Below are positions 18,289 to 27,948 of a stretch of DNA of 64,000 bases, piece after piece (position 1 is the stretch's first letter; the number at the start of each line of letters is the position of its first letter). Source of the DNA: Effrenium voratum (taxonomy: Eukaryota; Sar; Dinophyceae; Suessiales; Symbiodiniaceae); assembly GCA_963377175.1 (NCBI GenBank), contig CAUJNA010001890.1, positions 1,325,815-1,389,814 on the forward strand, in the 5' to 3' direction. The notes under the pieces are model-generated. The model ran no database searches and was not told the DNA's origin. It saw only the letters and a list, made by a program, of their open reading frames with translations. A program made the position numbers and the translations under genes.

Positions 18289-18471
18289 ATGTTGGTGCCA
18301 TGTGCCGGCCATTGGGGGCCGCTGGTTTGGTTTGGATATCTGCAGCTGCATTTGGCGAGTTCCAAGACGTCACAAGTCGGCCCCATGGCGACTTCCGGGG
18401 CCCAGAAACGTCCGGTTGAGGTTTACCCAGTGGCCACGAAAAAACAACACTTGCGAGCCAAACTTGACTGA
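18289..18471 (+). CDS. Candidate coding segment
   Basis: ATG-led frame of 60 codons with a stop (FGYLQLHLASSKTSQVGPMA), following a short inverted GTGAGC(C/T)AATGATTT pair at 18216-18287 that would be the intron. The minus strand is open too. Confidence 0.38.
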   Translation: MLVPCAGHWGPLVWFGYLQLHLASSKTSQVGPMATSGAQKRPVEVYPVATKKQHLRAKLD

Positions 18472-18890
18472 TTTCTTCTGCTGGTGGAAAGGGAACAGTA
18501 TGAAGGAAAACCAAGCAGGCAAACAGCTAAACAAGCAAGGTAATCTTAAGAATGTATGGAAGTGTGCTCCAACAAATACTTCACACATTCACCAGTCATG
18601 AGCAACTCCGTTCAAACTGAACAGGCTTGAAGCAATTGGTGGCAATCAGAAGGACCCAAGCGGACCTGTTCATTGCTGGTGACGTGGTGGATGTCAAAGT
18701 GTTCTGAAGGAGTGATAGAGTCTGTAACAGGGTGCAAGCAATCTAGCTGAGTCCTTTAACCCATAAAACAGGGAGTTCACCCCACAAAAACCACGGCTGG
18801 AACCATTCATCCGCATCAGCGCCTGCCAAGGATGCGGATGATGCAAGTGATGCTGGGGATGTTGCCTATGCTGGTGAACCCCCCCCCCCC

Positions 18891-21320
18891 AGTTCCTTGT
18901 TGAGATCATTTATTTCCCCCCTTTTCCTTCTAAGGCCTTTTCCCACCCTCAGTTCTTCTCCCTTTTCCTCCCAAAGATCTTTCCCCCCCTTTCCTCCCTA
19001 AGTCCTTTTCCCTGAGTTCGTCTCCCTTTGCCTCCCTAAGATCTCTTCCCCCCTTTCCCGCTTAAGATCCTTGCCCCCGTTTCCCCCCTAAGGCCTTTTC
19101 CCCCCAAGATCTCCACCCTTCTCTTCCCAAAGTATTTTTCTCTCTTTCCCGATTGAGATCCTGTCCCCCGATTGCCCCTTAGGGCCTGTTCCCCCCGAGA
19201 AAGATTTCCCTTTTCCTCCCAAAGATCTTTTCCCCCCTTTCCCCCTTAAGGCATTTTTTCCCCAGATCTTCTCCCTTTCCTCCCTGAGATCTTTCCCCCC
19301 CTTTCGCTGTTGAGATCCTTTCCCCCTTTCCCCCCTTCATTTCCAGATCTTAGGGAGGAAAGGCAGAAGATCTGGGGCAAAAAGGCCTTAGGGGGGAAAG
19401 GGGAGAAATGATCTCAACAGGGCAAGGGGTGGAAAAGATCTTCGGGAGGAAAGGGAGAAGATCTGGGGAAAAAAGGCCAACAGGGAAAGGGGGGAAAAGA
19501 TCTTAGGAAGGAAAAGGCGAGAAGCTCTCTTAGGGAGGAAAGGGGGGCTCCCTAAGATCTTCCCCCCCTTTCCTCCTTAAGATCTTTCCCACCCTTTCCC
19601 TGTTGAGATCCTTTCCCCCCTTTCCCTCCCAAGGCCTTTCCCCCCCCCCTGAGAGCTTCTCCCTTGTTCCTTCCTAAGATCTTTTCCCCCCTTTCCCTGT
19701 TGGGCTTTCCCCCCTAAGTCCTTTTCTCCCAGATCTTCTCCCTTTCCTCCCTAAGATCTTCCCCCCCCCTTTCCTTCCTAAGATTGTTTCCCCCCTTTCC
19801 CTGTTGAGATCCTTCCCACCCTTTCCCCCTGAGGCCTTTCCCCCCTGAGAGCTTCTCCTTCCTTAGATCTTTCCCCCCCCTGTTCTTTTTTCCCCCAGGC
19901 CTTTGCCCCCAGATCTTCTCCCTTTCCTCCCTAAGATCTTTCCCCCCCTTTCCCTGCTCAGATCCTTTCCCCCCTTTCCCCCCTAAGGCCTTTCCCCCCC
20001 TGAGATCTTCTCCCTTTTCCTCCCTAAGATCTTTTGCCATTTTTCCCTGTTGAGATCCATCCCCCCTTTCCCCCCTAAGGCCCTTTCTCCCTCTGAGTTT
20101 TTCCTCCCTACACGATGTTTTCCCCCCTCTCCCTGTTGAGATCCTTTCCCTCCTTTCCCCCCTAAGGCCTTTTTTCCCCCCTGCGATCTTCCCCCTTTTC
20201 CTTCCTAAGATCTTTTCCCCCCTTTCCTTGTTGAGATCCTTTCCCGCCCTTTCCCCCCTAAGGCCTTCCCCCCCCTGAGATCTTCTCCCTTGTCCTCCCC
20301 AAGATCTTTTCCCCCGAGATCTTCTCCCTTTTCCTCCCTAGGATCTTCTCCCACCTTTCCCTGTTGAGCTCCTTTCCCCCTTTTCCCCCTTAAGGCCTTT
20401 TCAGATCTTCTCCCTTTTCCTCCCTAAGATCCTTTGCCCCCTGTCCCTGTTGAGATCCTTTCCCCCTTTCCCCCCTAAGGCCTTTTCCCTGCCTGGGACC
20501 TTCTCCCTTTTTCACTGAGATCTTTCCCCCCCTTTCCCTGTTGAGATCCTTTCCCCTCTTTCCCCCCTACGGCCTTTCCCCCCGCTGAGATCTTCTTCCT
20601 ATTCCTCCTTAAGATCCTTTGCCCCCTTTCCCTGTTGAGATCCTTTCCCCCCTTCCCTTTAAGGCCTTTCCAGATCTTCTCCCTTTTCCTTCCTAAGATT
20701 GTTTCCCCCCTTTCCCTGTTGAGATCCTTCCCACCCTTTCCCCCCTCAGGCCTTTCCCCCCCCTGAGAGCTTCTCCCTTTTCCTTCCTTAGGTCTTTCCC
20801 CCCTTTCCCTGTTGGCCTTTTTTCTCCCAGATCTTCTCCCTTTCCGCCCTAAGATCTTTTCCACCCCTTTCCCTGTTGAGATCATTTCTCCCCTTTCCCC
20901 CCTAAGGCCTTTGTCCCCAGATCTTCTCCCTTTCCTCCCTAAGATCTTCCCCCCCCCCCCGCTGAGATCCTTTTCCCCCTTTCCCCCCTAAGGCCTTTCC
21001 CCCCCCTGAGAGCTTCTCCCTTTTCCTTCCTAAATCTTTTCCCCCCTTTCCCTGTTGGGCTTTCCCCCCTAAGTCCTTTTCTCCCAGATCTTCTCCCTGA
21101 AAGGGAGACGATCTGGGAGATCTTAGGGAGGCAAAGGGAGAAGATCTCAGGGGGGAAAAGGCCTTAGGGGGGAAAGGGGGGAAAGGATCTCAACAGGGAG
21201 AGGGGTGAAAACATCTTAGGGAGGAAAAGGGAAAAAAACAGAGGGAGAAAAGGCCTTCGGGCGGAAAGGGGGAATGGATCTCAACAAAGAAAGGGGGGCA
21301 AAAATCTCAGAGGGGAAGGG
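18891..21320. repeat. GATC-containing satellite array with inverted blocks
   Basis: Imperfect tandem units of roughly 85-100 bp built from CCCTGTTGAGATCC, CCCCCTAAGGCC, GAGATCTTCTCCC and CCTAAGATC joined by C/T runs. Most units run one way; blocks at about 19345-19550 and 21090-21320 are reverse-complemented, so long hairpins are possible. The long frames across it are repeat artefacts. It sits between plus-strand exons (left) and minus-strand exons (right). Confidence 0.93.
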
Positions 21321-21329
21321 GGCAAGGGG

Positions 21330-21535
21330 ACAATTCCAAAGGGACGCAAATAAGAAAGCAGGCCTGTAATGTCGGCGGCCTGAGCCGGAGGCACTAAAAT
21401 TTCAAACATCTCCCCATTGCTATTCACTCGCTCTAAAGTACGTAGATTACTTCTTACTGGTCTTCCAAGGTAAAGATCAAAAGCTTGAGGTTCAGTGCAA
21501 ACCGCCCTGGCTTGAGAGTTCGACATGTTTGGCAT
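21330..21535 (-). CDS. Minus-strand coding segment with ATG
   Basis: ATG at 21535 (MPNMSNSQARAVCTEPQAFD), open for about 65 codons of mixed composition (RTLERVNSNGEMFEILVPPA) before running into the satellite. The plus strand has many stops here. First minus-strand call after the array. Confidence 0.45.
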
Positions 21536-21833
21536 GTGTCACACCTTGACCAGGAAGGACAGTGATGCAAGTCTTCCCATTTACGAGGCCATGCCCCTTG
21601 ATGTTTGTTGTGGCTAGCGACGTCCTCAGCAGCAAACCACCTGGACTCTGAAGCTACCCATAGAGAAGGAATTCACCCCAGCAATTCTGGGTCAATAACC
21701 AAATTGTTAAACAAATTTGAGGATCACAGCAGTCATCTACATGGCCCTCAGTTGTGAGGCTCTCTTCACACTCCGTTTTCAGGACAACCTTCTCTGAGAC
21801 CGGGGTCAGAAGGTACTCAAAGAAAAAACACTA

Positions 21834-21923
21834 CCTAGGGTCTGAAGGACCCTTTAAAAATGGGTCCCTGACCCCTTGAAGATGGGGTAACCCCATTTAT
21901 TTAAGGGTCAGAGGAAGACTCCC
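21834..21923. mobile_element. Family A element (A7)
   Basis: CCTAGGGTCTGAAGGACCC...GGAAGACTCCCG; diverged tips. Confidence 0.55.
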
Positions 21924-21986
21924 GTTTCTTAGGTGGGGCGAGAAACGGATTTCGCAACTATCCACACACTATGACCACGCACCTTC

Positions 21987-22083
21987 TCATTTGCTTAAGG
22001 CCCACTGGATAAAATGCAAAAGATATACGTCCAGTAGTGAAATCGATTCCTTTGAAACCAACAAAGGATGTTGTTTCTTAAAA
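21987..22083. mobile_element. Family H partial element (H4)
   Basis: TCATTTGCTTAAGG...CCAGTAGTGAAATCGATTCC; the right half is replaced by the tandem repeat that follows. Confidence 0.6.
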
Positions 22084-22099
22084 CAAATGTGAACACACG

Positions 22100-22305
22100 A
22101 AAACCAACAAATCCCTCCTTTTAAAACCAAAGGAAAACAAATAAAACACAAGCCCATTTAAACCAACAAATCCCTGCCTTTAAAGCCAAAGACAAAACAA
22201 ATAAAACACCCCATTTAAACCAACAACAACCGTCCCTTTAAAAGCAAAGGAAAACCACCAAAACACTATCCCATTTCAATCAACAAATACCTCCCTTTAA
22301 AACCA
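22100..22305. repeat. ~58-bp tandem repeat, 3.5 units
   Basis: Units begin AAACCAACAAATCCCT and end AAATAAAACAC..CCCATTT. Probably grown from the H4 tail. Confidence 0.8.
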
Positions 22306-22412
22306 GCAAGGGGATATACACCACCTTTTCTCTGCAAATGGAATTTGCTCCTGCCAGCAACCCGGTGGGGATTCTTCCCTAGGTCCAGAGTTGAGAGCTT
22401 GGGGAACCGAAT
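22300..22412 (-). CDS. Terminal coding exon downstream of intron G1
   Basis: Starts after CGACCTAG| on the minus strand with two bases that complete the last codon of 22560-22723, then 37 codons (SVPQALNSGPREESPPGCWQ) and TAA at 22297-22299. Phase and stop fit the upstream exon. Confidence 0.6.
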
Positions 22413-22559
22413 CTAGGTCGCTTGGAATAAGTTGGTGCCGTTTCTTGTTCTTCTTTTTCAGGAAGTTTGGTCTATTTTGGTAGGGGAACCGAATCTCCCA
22501 ACCGAATCTCCCAACCAAAAAAAGAAAGGGCAAAAGGTTGGCACCAATCGCTGGGGGAC
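22413..22559 (-). mobile_element. Family G element forming a complete intron (G1)
   Basis: Family G ends are GGTCCTCCAGTA / TACTGGGGGACC next to TA, with CTATTTTAGTAGGGGAACC inside. Read on the minus strand this copy is GTCCCCCAGC...GCGACCTAG, a GT...AG intron of 147 bp between two phase-matched open exons. Confidence 0.75.
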
Positions 22560-22723
22560 CTCGGCAACCCCGCGCGCCATTTCGGGCCAACGCCACGTGA
22601 CGTGGTGCTCGGCTCGGGCCTTCCCAGAGCTCCAGCCATCGCCGAGCCTCCGCGCCTGCGAAGCGAGATGGTCGGGTCTTCGGGTCCAGGCGGGTCGTTC
22701 GGTCCTCCAGATTTAAGAGGTGG
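22560..22723 (-). CDS. Coding exon upstream of intron G1
   Basis: After GAGCCACAG| the minus frame has 54 codons (LLNLEDRTTRLDPKTRPSRF; later ALARNGARGCR) with one base left over at CCGAG|GTCCCC. Other frames of this GC-rich stretch are also open, but this one links to the next exon. Confidence 0.58.
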
Positions 22724-22813
22724 CTGTGGCTCAAAATATGGTAACGCCCGGCACCTTGGTAAATGAAACCGACTAAAACCCGCGTAACCCCCAGCTCTTT
22801 GATTTTGAGCCAC
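22723..22813. mobile_element. Family C relative
   Basis: GGCTGTGGCTCAAAAT / ATTTTGAGCCACGCC inverted tips around AACCCGCGTAACCCC. Confidence 0.65.
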
Positions 22814-22816
22814 GCC

Positions 22817-22922
22817 CAGGTTAGAATACGTGTACCAACTTTTTGTTTCAGTTTTGTCTATTTTAGTAGGGAAACCTTCCCCCAAGAAAGAAACGGTAAA
22901 AGGGCACTACTGGGACACCTAG
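22817..22922. mobile_element. Family G element (G2)
   Basis: GGTTAGAATACGTGTACC, GTCTATTTTAGTAGGG, TACTGGGACACCTAG. Left TIR lost. Confidence 0.7.
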
Positions 22923-23937
22923 TTGGGGACTTCGGAGCGGTCGGCCGGAGCCCCAAAGACCCAATAAATCGACCGCAGCTTCGATAGGAACCGTCCTCAA
23001 CCAAACTGCTGACTTGAACATGGAGCAAGTTGCAACCCAACATGATTTAATTTGAGAATTCGTTTTATGGGTAGTTTGAGGGTTGGGCCAATCTTGTGCA
23101 AACATGGGGGGTGGGGGGTTCTAAAGGGACCCTAACAACCACATCCACCGAGTCGACCTCATCTCCTGTTGCGGGATTTGCTTTTTGGGGCACTCCCTCC
23201 GGAACGCGAGCGGGTAATTCATCAACTCCCAAACACTCACTCCGAAATTTCCGCCCAGTCGACACAGGTCAAGCCATTGTAGCTTATTTTCTTTTGTTTG
23301 GGGGGGGGGGGAAAGGCTTGCCTTGCCAAGCTCAAACCAAACTTTGAGAAAGCCTCTGAGCTCCGGGGCTTGAAGATGCCGAAGACCCCCGGGGCCCAAG
23401 ACTCCCAAGACTCCGCGGCTTGGACAAACCACGGCTCGCAAACAGGTGGACACATCTAGCCATGGCTGGCCCCATACTTCCAGGTACCATTCTATGACTT
23501 CGATAAATAAGAGAAGATGAACAAAGGCTGCCAGGCTACAATAGGAACGCCATAAACAATAGTTCAAAGAAGGTGAAAATGAAAAAAACAAACAAAAAAC
23601 ACACTAAAAACCTAAAAAACACCAAAACTTTAAACACCAAACTCAAAAACCGAACGGCCCAAGCACGGAAGGCGGGCTTGGAGTAATCCAAAGCTTGACA
23701 CTTTCTGGCTTAGACTCGGACACGTCTGGGGCCATGGCTTATGGAACTGAAAGAACTACCTATATATTGTTGTTTCTTTTTCTTTTTTTTAAAGTTGGAA
23801 TTCACCCACCATAACAATGGGTGCCCTGAGTGCCCGGACCCATAAAAAGTTGGATTTCCATGGAACAAAAACAGCCCGAAAAAGGGTACCCTCGACAAAA
23901 GACACACCCAAATCCGCAGGTGAAGTAGGAGCGAATA

Positions 23938-24130
23938 TGCTTTGTTGCTGTTCACCCCTCTGCGAAAAGTTCAACTGTCTGTGGGATTAGTGGAAAAGCC
24001 CATCATTTCCCAAAAAGCTAAAGTCTAAACTTGGGTGCTGTAGATCCCCCAGCTAACTTTGTGCTGGTTAAACTTTTTGCTGGTAAAAAGGAAATATGTG
24101 GGGAATCCAAAAAGTTAAAGTCTAAAGATG
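23938..24130. mobile_element. Two worn family I copies in tandem
   Basis: TTGCTGTTCACCCCTCTGC..AAAAGCTAAAGTCTAAA and GCTAACTTTGTGCTGG..CAAAAAGTTAAAGTC. Confidence 0.5.
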
Positions 24131-24172
24131 CAACCCAACTTGCAGTCAAGTATAAAGGGCCCGATAACAATC

Positions 24173-24382
24173 TCTGAGCTTCGATCCGGCCTCGGGTCAC
24201 GCAATACTTGAGCCAGTATCCCCCGCGGATGCGCTCCTGAGCGCCGGTGCCGTGGGATGCAACCAATGACTCCTTTTGCATGACACCAAGGCTTTTGGTT
24301 GCCTGTAAAGCAAATGGATCCACTGGATCCACCGAAACTTGATGCTTAGAAAGTAATGCGATTCCAGGCACGAGGTCATCCT
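24173..24382 (-). CDS. Minus-strand coding exon
   Basis: After ACGTTTGAG| the frame reads DLVPGIALLSKHQVSVDPVD and later ASHGTGAQERIRGGYWLKYC, about 70 codons of well-mixed composition. The 3' boundary is unclear (no GT where the frame ends). No family recognised. Confidence 0.55.
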
Positions 24383-24448
24383 CTCAAACGTGGCTGGATG
24401 ACTTTCCCTTTCCTTCCTTGGTTCTCAGGGAATAAGTTGGAATGACCC

Positions 24449-24671
24449 CCTGCGGATGGTGCACCACGAAGTGAGAATATAGGAATGAAACCAGAATGTT
24501 TGTCGGTATTTACGTGGGGGAATCGAATCCTCACCTGAGTGGATTGCCCCCAAAAATGGTCCAATATTGTTTTTGTTCCTTTTTTTCTCAACTAAAATCG
24601 TCTTCCCAAAAAAGTTTCAAGCCCAGGAACTCGAGAAGTGAGAATCATTCCAGGGGTTCTGAAAGGTCCAC
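24449..24671 (-). mobile_element. Family D element (D5) split by family K
   Basis: CACCACGAAGTG, GGTATTTACGTGGGGGAATCG, then K4, then ATCATTCCAGGGGTTCTGAAAGG. Rejoining at one AATC restores the D sequence. Confidence 0.7.
24530..24642. mobile_element. Family K element (K4) nested in D5, duplication AATC
   Basis: CTCACCTGAGTGGATTG...GGAACTCGAGAAGTGAG, flanked by AATC at 24526-24529 and 24643-24646. The interrupted host shows what the empty site was. Confidence 0.88.
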
Positions 24672-24824
24672 TGTATGAGCCATCCTTGCGTCTTCTTTTG
24701 AGGGCATCCGGATCCTTCCGTTTCAAATTGACATTCTCTGAGAAGCAAGTTCATAAGGGAAGTGTCCCTTCCCTACACTGCATTTCAAATGCTCCTACTG
24801 TAGATTGACCAATCGTTCACTAAT

Positions 24825-25050
24825 TTGGCTCTCTTAGCACTCTCAGGGAGGATTCGGCCAAAAACCCGAGTCAGTAGCCTTCTGGGCTGTATCTTCAATG
24901 GAAATGCCATTAGTTTCCAAAGAGTCGGAGCGATTCGGTGCCAGTCACATCTATACCCGTTTTTGTGTAGCCCCAATGCGTTTCCTTTCCACTTCCCCGA
25001 TTCCCGCAAAGTCTTGTTTTCGGGAAACAGTGTAGCAGGAAACCGGGGGG
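24825..25050. other. Island open on both strands
   Basis: About 75 codons are open on plus (SGRIRPKTRVSSLLGC) and minus (HKNGYRCDWHRIAPTLWKLM). Probably coding, but the strand cannot be chosen from sequence; neighbours are minus. Confidence 0.35.
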
Positions 25051-25075
25051 TTGAGTGGGGGTCACAAAGCCCCGA

Positions 25076-25222
25076 CCCGACCCTCAAACTACCCACAAAA
25101 ACGGGAATTCATCCCCAACATGTTGGGTTGCAATCTCCAACTTACCCCTAAAAAAACGAAATCACCCCAACAGCTTGAGGCAGTATCCCAATTTTGGTAC
25201 GTTGGAGTTTTGAGGGTCCAGG
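25076..25222 (-). mobile_element. Family B element (B12) with internal duplication
   Basis: GACCCTCAAACTACCC..ATGTTGGGTTGCAATC followed by a second CCCCTAAAAA..GAGGGTCCAGG body, as if one B lies in another. Confidence 0.65.
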
Positions 25223-25365
25223 CCCTGGACCTTTCGGCTGAGTGGCGTTGATTTCACTGACCCGAGCCCGGGTGGAGGCATCGAAGAGCGCCTCAGGCAG
25301 ACTCTGCGGCGCTATGAAGGGGAATCCGCCAAAACAGGCGCCCTCTTTAGGTATGTATATATATA

Positions 25366-25475
25366 TATATATGGGTATGTGTTTTTTTGACGTGGCCGTG
25401 CCGGGAGGTTGGTATAAGGGGTATGAATCGCAAGTATGGTTCGGGGTATGGCTCGGGGGTATGAATCGGGGTATG
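25366..25475. repeat. (TA)n tract and GGTATGAATCGG minisatellite
   Basis: A (TA)8 run at 25366-25381 followed, after ~35 bp, by four or five 12-13 bp units GGTATGGCTCGG / GGTATGAATCGG. Confidence 0.9.
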
Positions 25476-25879
25476 GCCCGCGCGCCTCTGAACTCTTGCT
25501 TTGTGGCTTTGGACACTGCAAAGCTCCCGTGCGCTGGCAACTGGATAGCCGTGAGAATTTGGACCGCTTAGTTGCTACAAGCCAGCCTGGGGCGCTTGTG
25601 AGTGGCCTGAACTAGACAGCTGCCACTCTGCGTGAGTGGGTTAGCGAAAGCTTCTGCGCTAGGTGGAAGGCGCAGAGCCACTGCCTGAGGCGAACGTCAT
25701 GGCCACCTCCACTTGGAGTTCAAGCGACCCGCGTGCTCACAGACCCAAGCAAGCGTTGCTTAAGGGGAAGCGCCGCTGCCCAGTCAGGCCCGCCACCTGC
25801 ACCAGTCACGAACCAGCGTAAGGGCAAGACAGCGTGACATCCTCAAACGGCAGCCGCGCAGAGGCTAGTGGCCGTCTCA

Positions 25880-26338
25880 CAGGTGGTGTACCGTGTCGCG
25901 CTTGATACATCGCAGTAAGCCTTCCGAACCCACCTTCTGGCGAACTTCTGCAAAAAAAGCGGCGAGCTGGTTCCTGCAGTGCTTCTCTTTGAGTTTTGTG
26001 TCTTCTGAGGATTTGGGCGACATAGCTTCGCTAGTACTGCCCAGAGCGCAAGAGGCTCTTGGCTGCAAAAGGCAGCAGAAAGGTATGAATCGGGGTATGA
26101 ATCGGGTATGAATCGGGGGTATGAATCGGGGGACAGATGTTTTTCGACCGGAAAGACACCAAGAGTACCCCAGGAGCACAAAGACAGCTTGTGTTTCACT
26201 GCGACAGTGGCCCAGGACAGACAGCTGTTTCCACCGCGTCGGACAGACTGCAGGAAGCAAGCTCCAAGTTTCAATCTCAGCAGCGGCACCCCCTGCCACA
26301 GCGCCCTGCAAGTCCCAGCGTCTTACGTCAAGCTGCAC
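25880..26338 (-). CDS. 153-codon minus-strand open frame, probable retroposed mRNA
   Basis: Uninterrupted frame ending in TGA at 25877-25879, GC-rich third positions, no ATG before codon ~100 (AMSPKSSEDTKLKEKHCRNQ). It crosses a GGTATGAATCGG minisatellite, read as RFIPPIHTRFIP, just before a good acceptor, GCCTTTTGCAG, so that part could be intronic. A spliced-leader fragment lies ~140 bp upstream. No family recognised. Confidence 0.5.
26080..26135. repeat. GGTATGAATCGG minisatellite, second array
   Basis: Four units of 11-13 bp within the minus-strand frame. Confidence 0.9.
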
Positions 26339-26374
26339 CCCCCCGCCACAGCACCACGGATGCTACAGACAACT

Positions 26375-26570
26375 CTAGTACCAGGACATCCGCAGGATTG
26401 CTCTATAACTCCATCCATTGGCACTTTCCATTGAAAATAGCAAGCCAAGACCGAGCCGAGTGTCAAGGAACACCACTTGAGCCAAAATGGCCCCCCACGA
26501 GTAACCAGTGAGTGTGTGAGTGGACATGTCAACATGCAAATGCCACAGTTCTTGCAAGTTCTTTTTGTGT
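26375..26570 (-). CDS. Candidate minus-strand coding segment
   Basis: Open frame (LQELWHLHVDMSTHTLTGYS) to TAG at 26375-26377. It overlaps the spliced-leader match, so it may be untranslated sequence that is open by chance. Confidence 0.25.
26476..26491 (-). other. Relict dinoflagellate spliced-leader fragment
   Basis: Minus strand GCCATTTTGGCTCAAG, identical to the last 16 bases of the 22-nt dinoflagellate spliced leader (known family sequence). The preceding CCGTA is absent. Such relicts mark reinserted mature mRNAs; here the minus-strand frame lies downstream of it. Confidence 0.8.
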
Positions 26571-26575
26571 TTTTT

Positions 26576-26717
26576 AAGGGGTATGACTCGGGGTATGGCT
26601 CGGGGGTATGGTTCGGGGTATGATTCGGGGGTATGGCTCGCCCAAGCCCCACCTCCCACGAAGACTAAAGAACTGACACGGTAAAAAAACACAGACCCAT
26701 ATATATATATATATATG
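26576..26717. repeat. GGTATGGCTCGG minisatellite and (TA)n tract
   Basis: Third minisatellite array (26576-26640) followed by (TA)9 at 26699-26717; mirror-image order of the 25.4 kb pair. Confidence 0.9.
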
Positions 26718-26890
26718 TTACATATATACATAGTATATATTCACATGGTCACACCCCCCCCCCATGAACTAATCACATTTGGAGGGTTGCGGGTTCATCT
26801 CACCCTTCAAAAACACCGCTATTTACAGTGTGTTTTGAATGTGGGGCGTGAGCATATGTATATATATATATAACGGTTGTCTGAAATTCC

Positions 26891-27715
26891 TTGTTCCAGA
26901 AACCGCCATCTTCGCAAGAAAAAATAACTTTCGCGGACCCCATCGCGGAACTTTCGCGGGGCTGTTTTCAGAACATTCATCACAAAAGTAGTACACGAAG
27001 TACACTTTGCGAAAGTCGCAGCTCTTCAGTGCTTGAATTGGAAAGTAGTACACGAACTAAACTTCCTCAGCCTCGAAAGTCAGAGCTTTTCAATACGAAA
27101 GTTGTACACAAAGTGAACTTCCGCAGTCCCAGCTCGAAAGTCGCGACCTTTCAGTTCCAAAGTAGCACGCGAAGCGCGCTTCCGCAGCTCCAGCTCACAA
27201 GCCGCAAGCTGCGCATGAGAGGACCCGTTGGCCTGCGGATCTTACGCCAAACATTCGCGAAAATCCGGCTGGAAGTTGCGCTCAGCTTGCCCCGACAGCT
27301 TCAAAACTCCCAGAAGCTGGCTTCTGCTGGCTGGGGGTTGCTTTTGCAGCGGCGACCCTCAGGCTGCGCATTCTCCGACCGACTTTACTCTGCGGGCATT
27401 CTGCGCGCACTGCCGGTAGATACACATGGTTCATCACTCCAGCTTCCTGTTAGCAAGCCACACAAAACTTTCGCGGAAACAACATTAACTTTCGCGACCC
27501 CCTTCGCGGAACTTTCGCGAAGGTCAACCCTAAGACCAAAAGGTCAAAAGGTCGTCCCCTTCATAGCTCACTACAACAACCTTTCGGACGACTCTCATAT
27601 ATATATATATATATACGAAGATGATGACTTACTTTCCCAACTTCTTACTTGGATATGGCAAGGGTTCCACCACTTCCCTTTTCGGAACCTCCAAAAGTGG
27701 TCTACTTGGGTGTGA
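26891..27715 (+). CDS. 274-codon plus-strand open frame with 19-20 residue repeats
   Basis: Open for 825 bp with no ATG until past residue 100. Residues ~32-110 are four imperfect repeats (SSTRSTLCESRSSSVLELE; SSTRTKLPQPRKSELFNTK and two more), encoded by ~57-60 bp tandem DNA at 26985-27200. CTTTCGCGGA motifs occur at both ends (26929, 27469). It is against the strand of nearby exons, so it may be a repeat that happens to be open. No family recognised. Confidence 0.3.
   Translation: MFQKPPSSQEKITFADPIAELSRGCFQNIHHKSSTRSTLCESRSSSVLELESSTRTKLPQPRKSELFNTKVVHKVNFRSPSSKVATFQFQSSTRSALPQLQLTSRKLRMRGPVGLRILRQTFAKIRLEVALSLPRQLQNSQKLASAGWGLLLQRRPSGCAFSDRLYSAGILRALPVDTHGSSLQLPVSKPHKTFAETTLTFATPFAELSRRSTLRPKGQKVVPFIAHYNNLSDDSHIYIYIYEDDDLLSQLLTWIWQGFHHFPFRNLQKWSTWV
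27597..27616. repeat. (TA)n microsatellite
   Basis: About ten TA units inside the preceding open frame, encoding IYIYIY. Confidence 0.92.
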
Positions 27716-27831
27716 TGGCCTACTTGGGTGTTCAACCAACTTAGTAAGTAGGTTATATATAATATAACCATGGTTACAAGGGGACGCGCACCCCAGTTTC
27801 CAACCAGTCATAACCATGGCTGTAACATGCT

Positions 27832-27948
27832 CTAGGTCCTCCAGTAGACAGGTTAGAATAAGGGTACCCTTTTTGTTTCCGTAGTCTATTTTAGTAGGGG
27901 AACCCTCCCAAAAAAAAAGGTAAAAGGGGGCAATACTGGGGGACCTAG
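27832..27948. mobile_element. Family G element (G3)
   Basis: CTAGGTCCTCCAGTAGACAGG...TACTGGGGGACCTAG; both TA flanks intact within CTAG. Confidence 0.85.

Noticed and set aside
19714..20885. Two minus-strand frames of 108 and 136 codons
   Set aside because: Both lie wholly in the satellite array and repeat Gly/Lys/Glu units set by the DNA repeat.
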